Assembly: GCA_000433015.1 (NCBI GenBank)
Contig: HF998020.1
Location: 1 to 5,410, forward strand
Direction: 5' to 3'
Length of the DNA: 5,410 nucleotides
Source of the DNA: Firmicutes bacterium CAG:631
GTDB lineage: Bacteria > Bacillota_I > Bacilli_A > RFN20 > CAG-631
Shown here piece after piece: positions 5,410 to 5,410 of this stretch. A program made the position numbers and the translations under genes. The notes beneath the pieces are model-generated. The model saw only the letters and a program-made list of their open reading frames with translations, was not told the DNA's origin and made no database searches. Position 1 is the first letter of the stretch; every line of letters starts with the position of its first letter.

Positions 5410-5410
5410 C

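Noticed and set aside
1..5410. Mobile element, CRISPR, toxin-antitoxin or prophage content
   Set aside because: No transposase, integrase, direct-repeat/spacer pattern, tRNA or target-site duplication is visible, and the complete genes are ordinary chromosomal families with uniform AT-rich composition.

Overview
The window is a strongly AT-rich stretch of bacterial chromosome. Shine-Dalgarno sequences are of the GGAG/GGGAG type, promoters are sigma-A-like with TATAAT -10 boxes, intrinsic terminators are compact, and genes are densely packed. Tryptophan is encoded by TGG and TGA appears to act as a stop, so the code is the standard one and not the Mycoplasma code. Together this suggests a low-GC Firmicute (Bacilli or Erysipelotrichia-like, or a related gut lineage). 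The genus cannot be fixed from the sequence alone.

Layout from left to right: (1) the last 24 codons of an unidentified plus-strand gene (1-75); (2) a bidirectional intrinsic terminator (97-134) shared with the convergent gene on its right; (3) a minus-strand two-gene operon, transcribed from about 3440 down to 142. Its first gene is a GPH/MelB-type cation:sugar symporter (1956-3416), followed after 2 nt by a TypA/BipA-family translational GTPase (142-1953); (4) a 146-bp divergent intergenic region (3417-3562) with a near-ideal extended -10 promoter for the operon, overlapping palindromes across and behind its -35 box, three evenly spaced A-tracts and a weaker promoter pointing right; (5) a plus-strand PlsC-like lysophospholipid acyltransferase homologue (3563-4318) with an altered catalytic motif; (6) a second bidirectional terminator (4317-4344) that overlaps the stop codons of both converging genes; (7) minus-strand galE (4343-5353), starting at TTG, with its own promoter at the right edge.

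Functionally this is mostly housekeeping and carbohydrate metabolism: sugar uptake, UDP-glucose/UDP-galactose interconversion, a ribosome-associated GTPase and a membrane-lipid-type enzyme. The four complete genes fall into three transcription units, so no shared pathway is proven. No mobile element, CRISPR array, tRNA or rRNA is visible, and I see no clear undescribed multi-gene system. The points most worth following are the acyltransferase homologue whose HX4D aspartate is glycine, the divergent P-loop and G5 region of the TypA protein, the palindromic candidate operator, the symporter-typA junction (translational coupling plus an A AAA AAG heptamer in the frame that would fuse the two products) and the cysteine at the substrate-size gatekeeper position of GalE.
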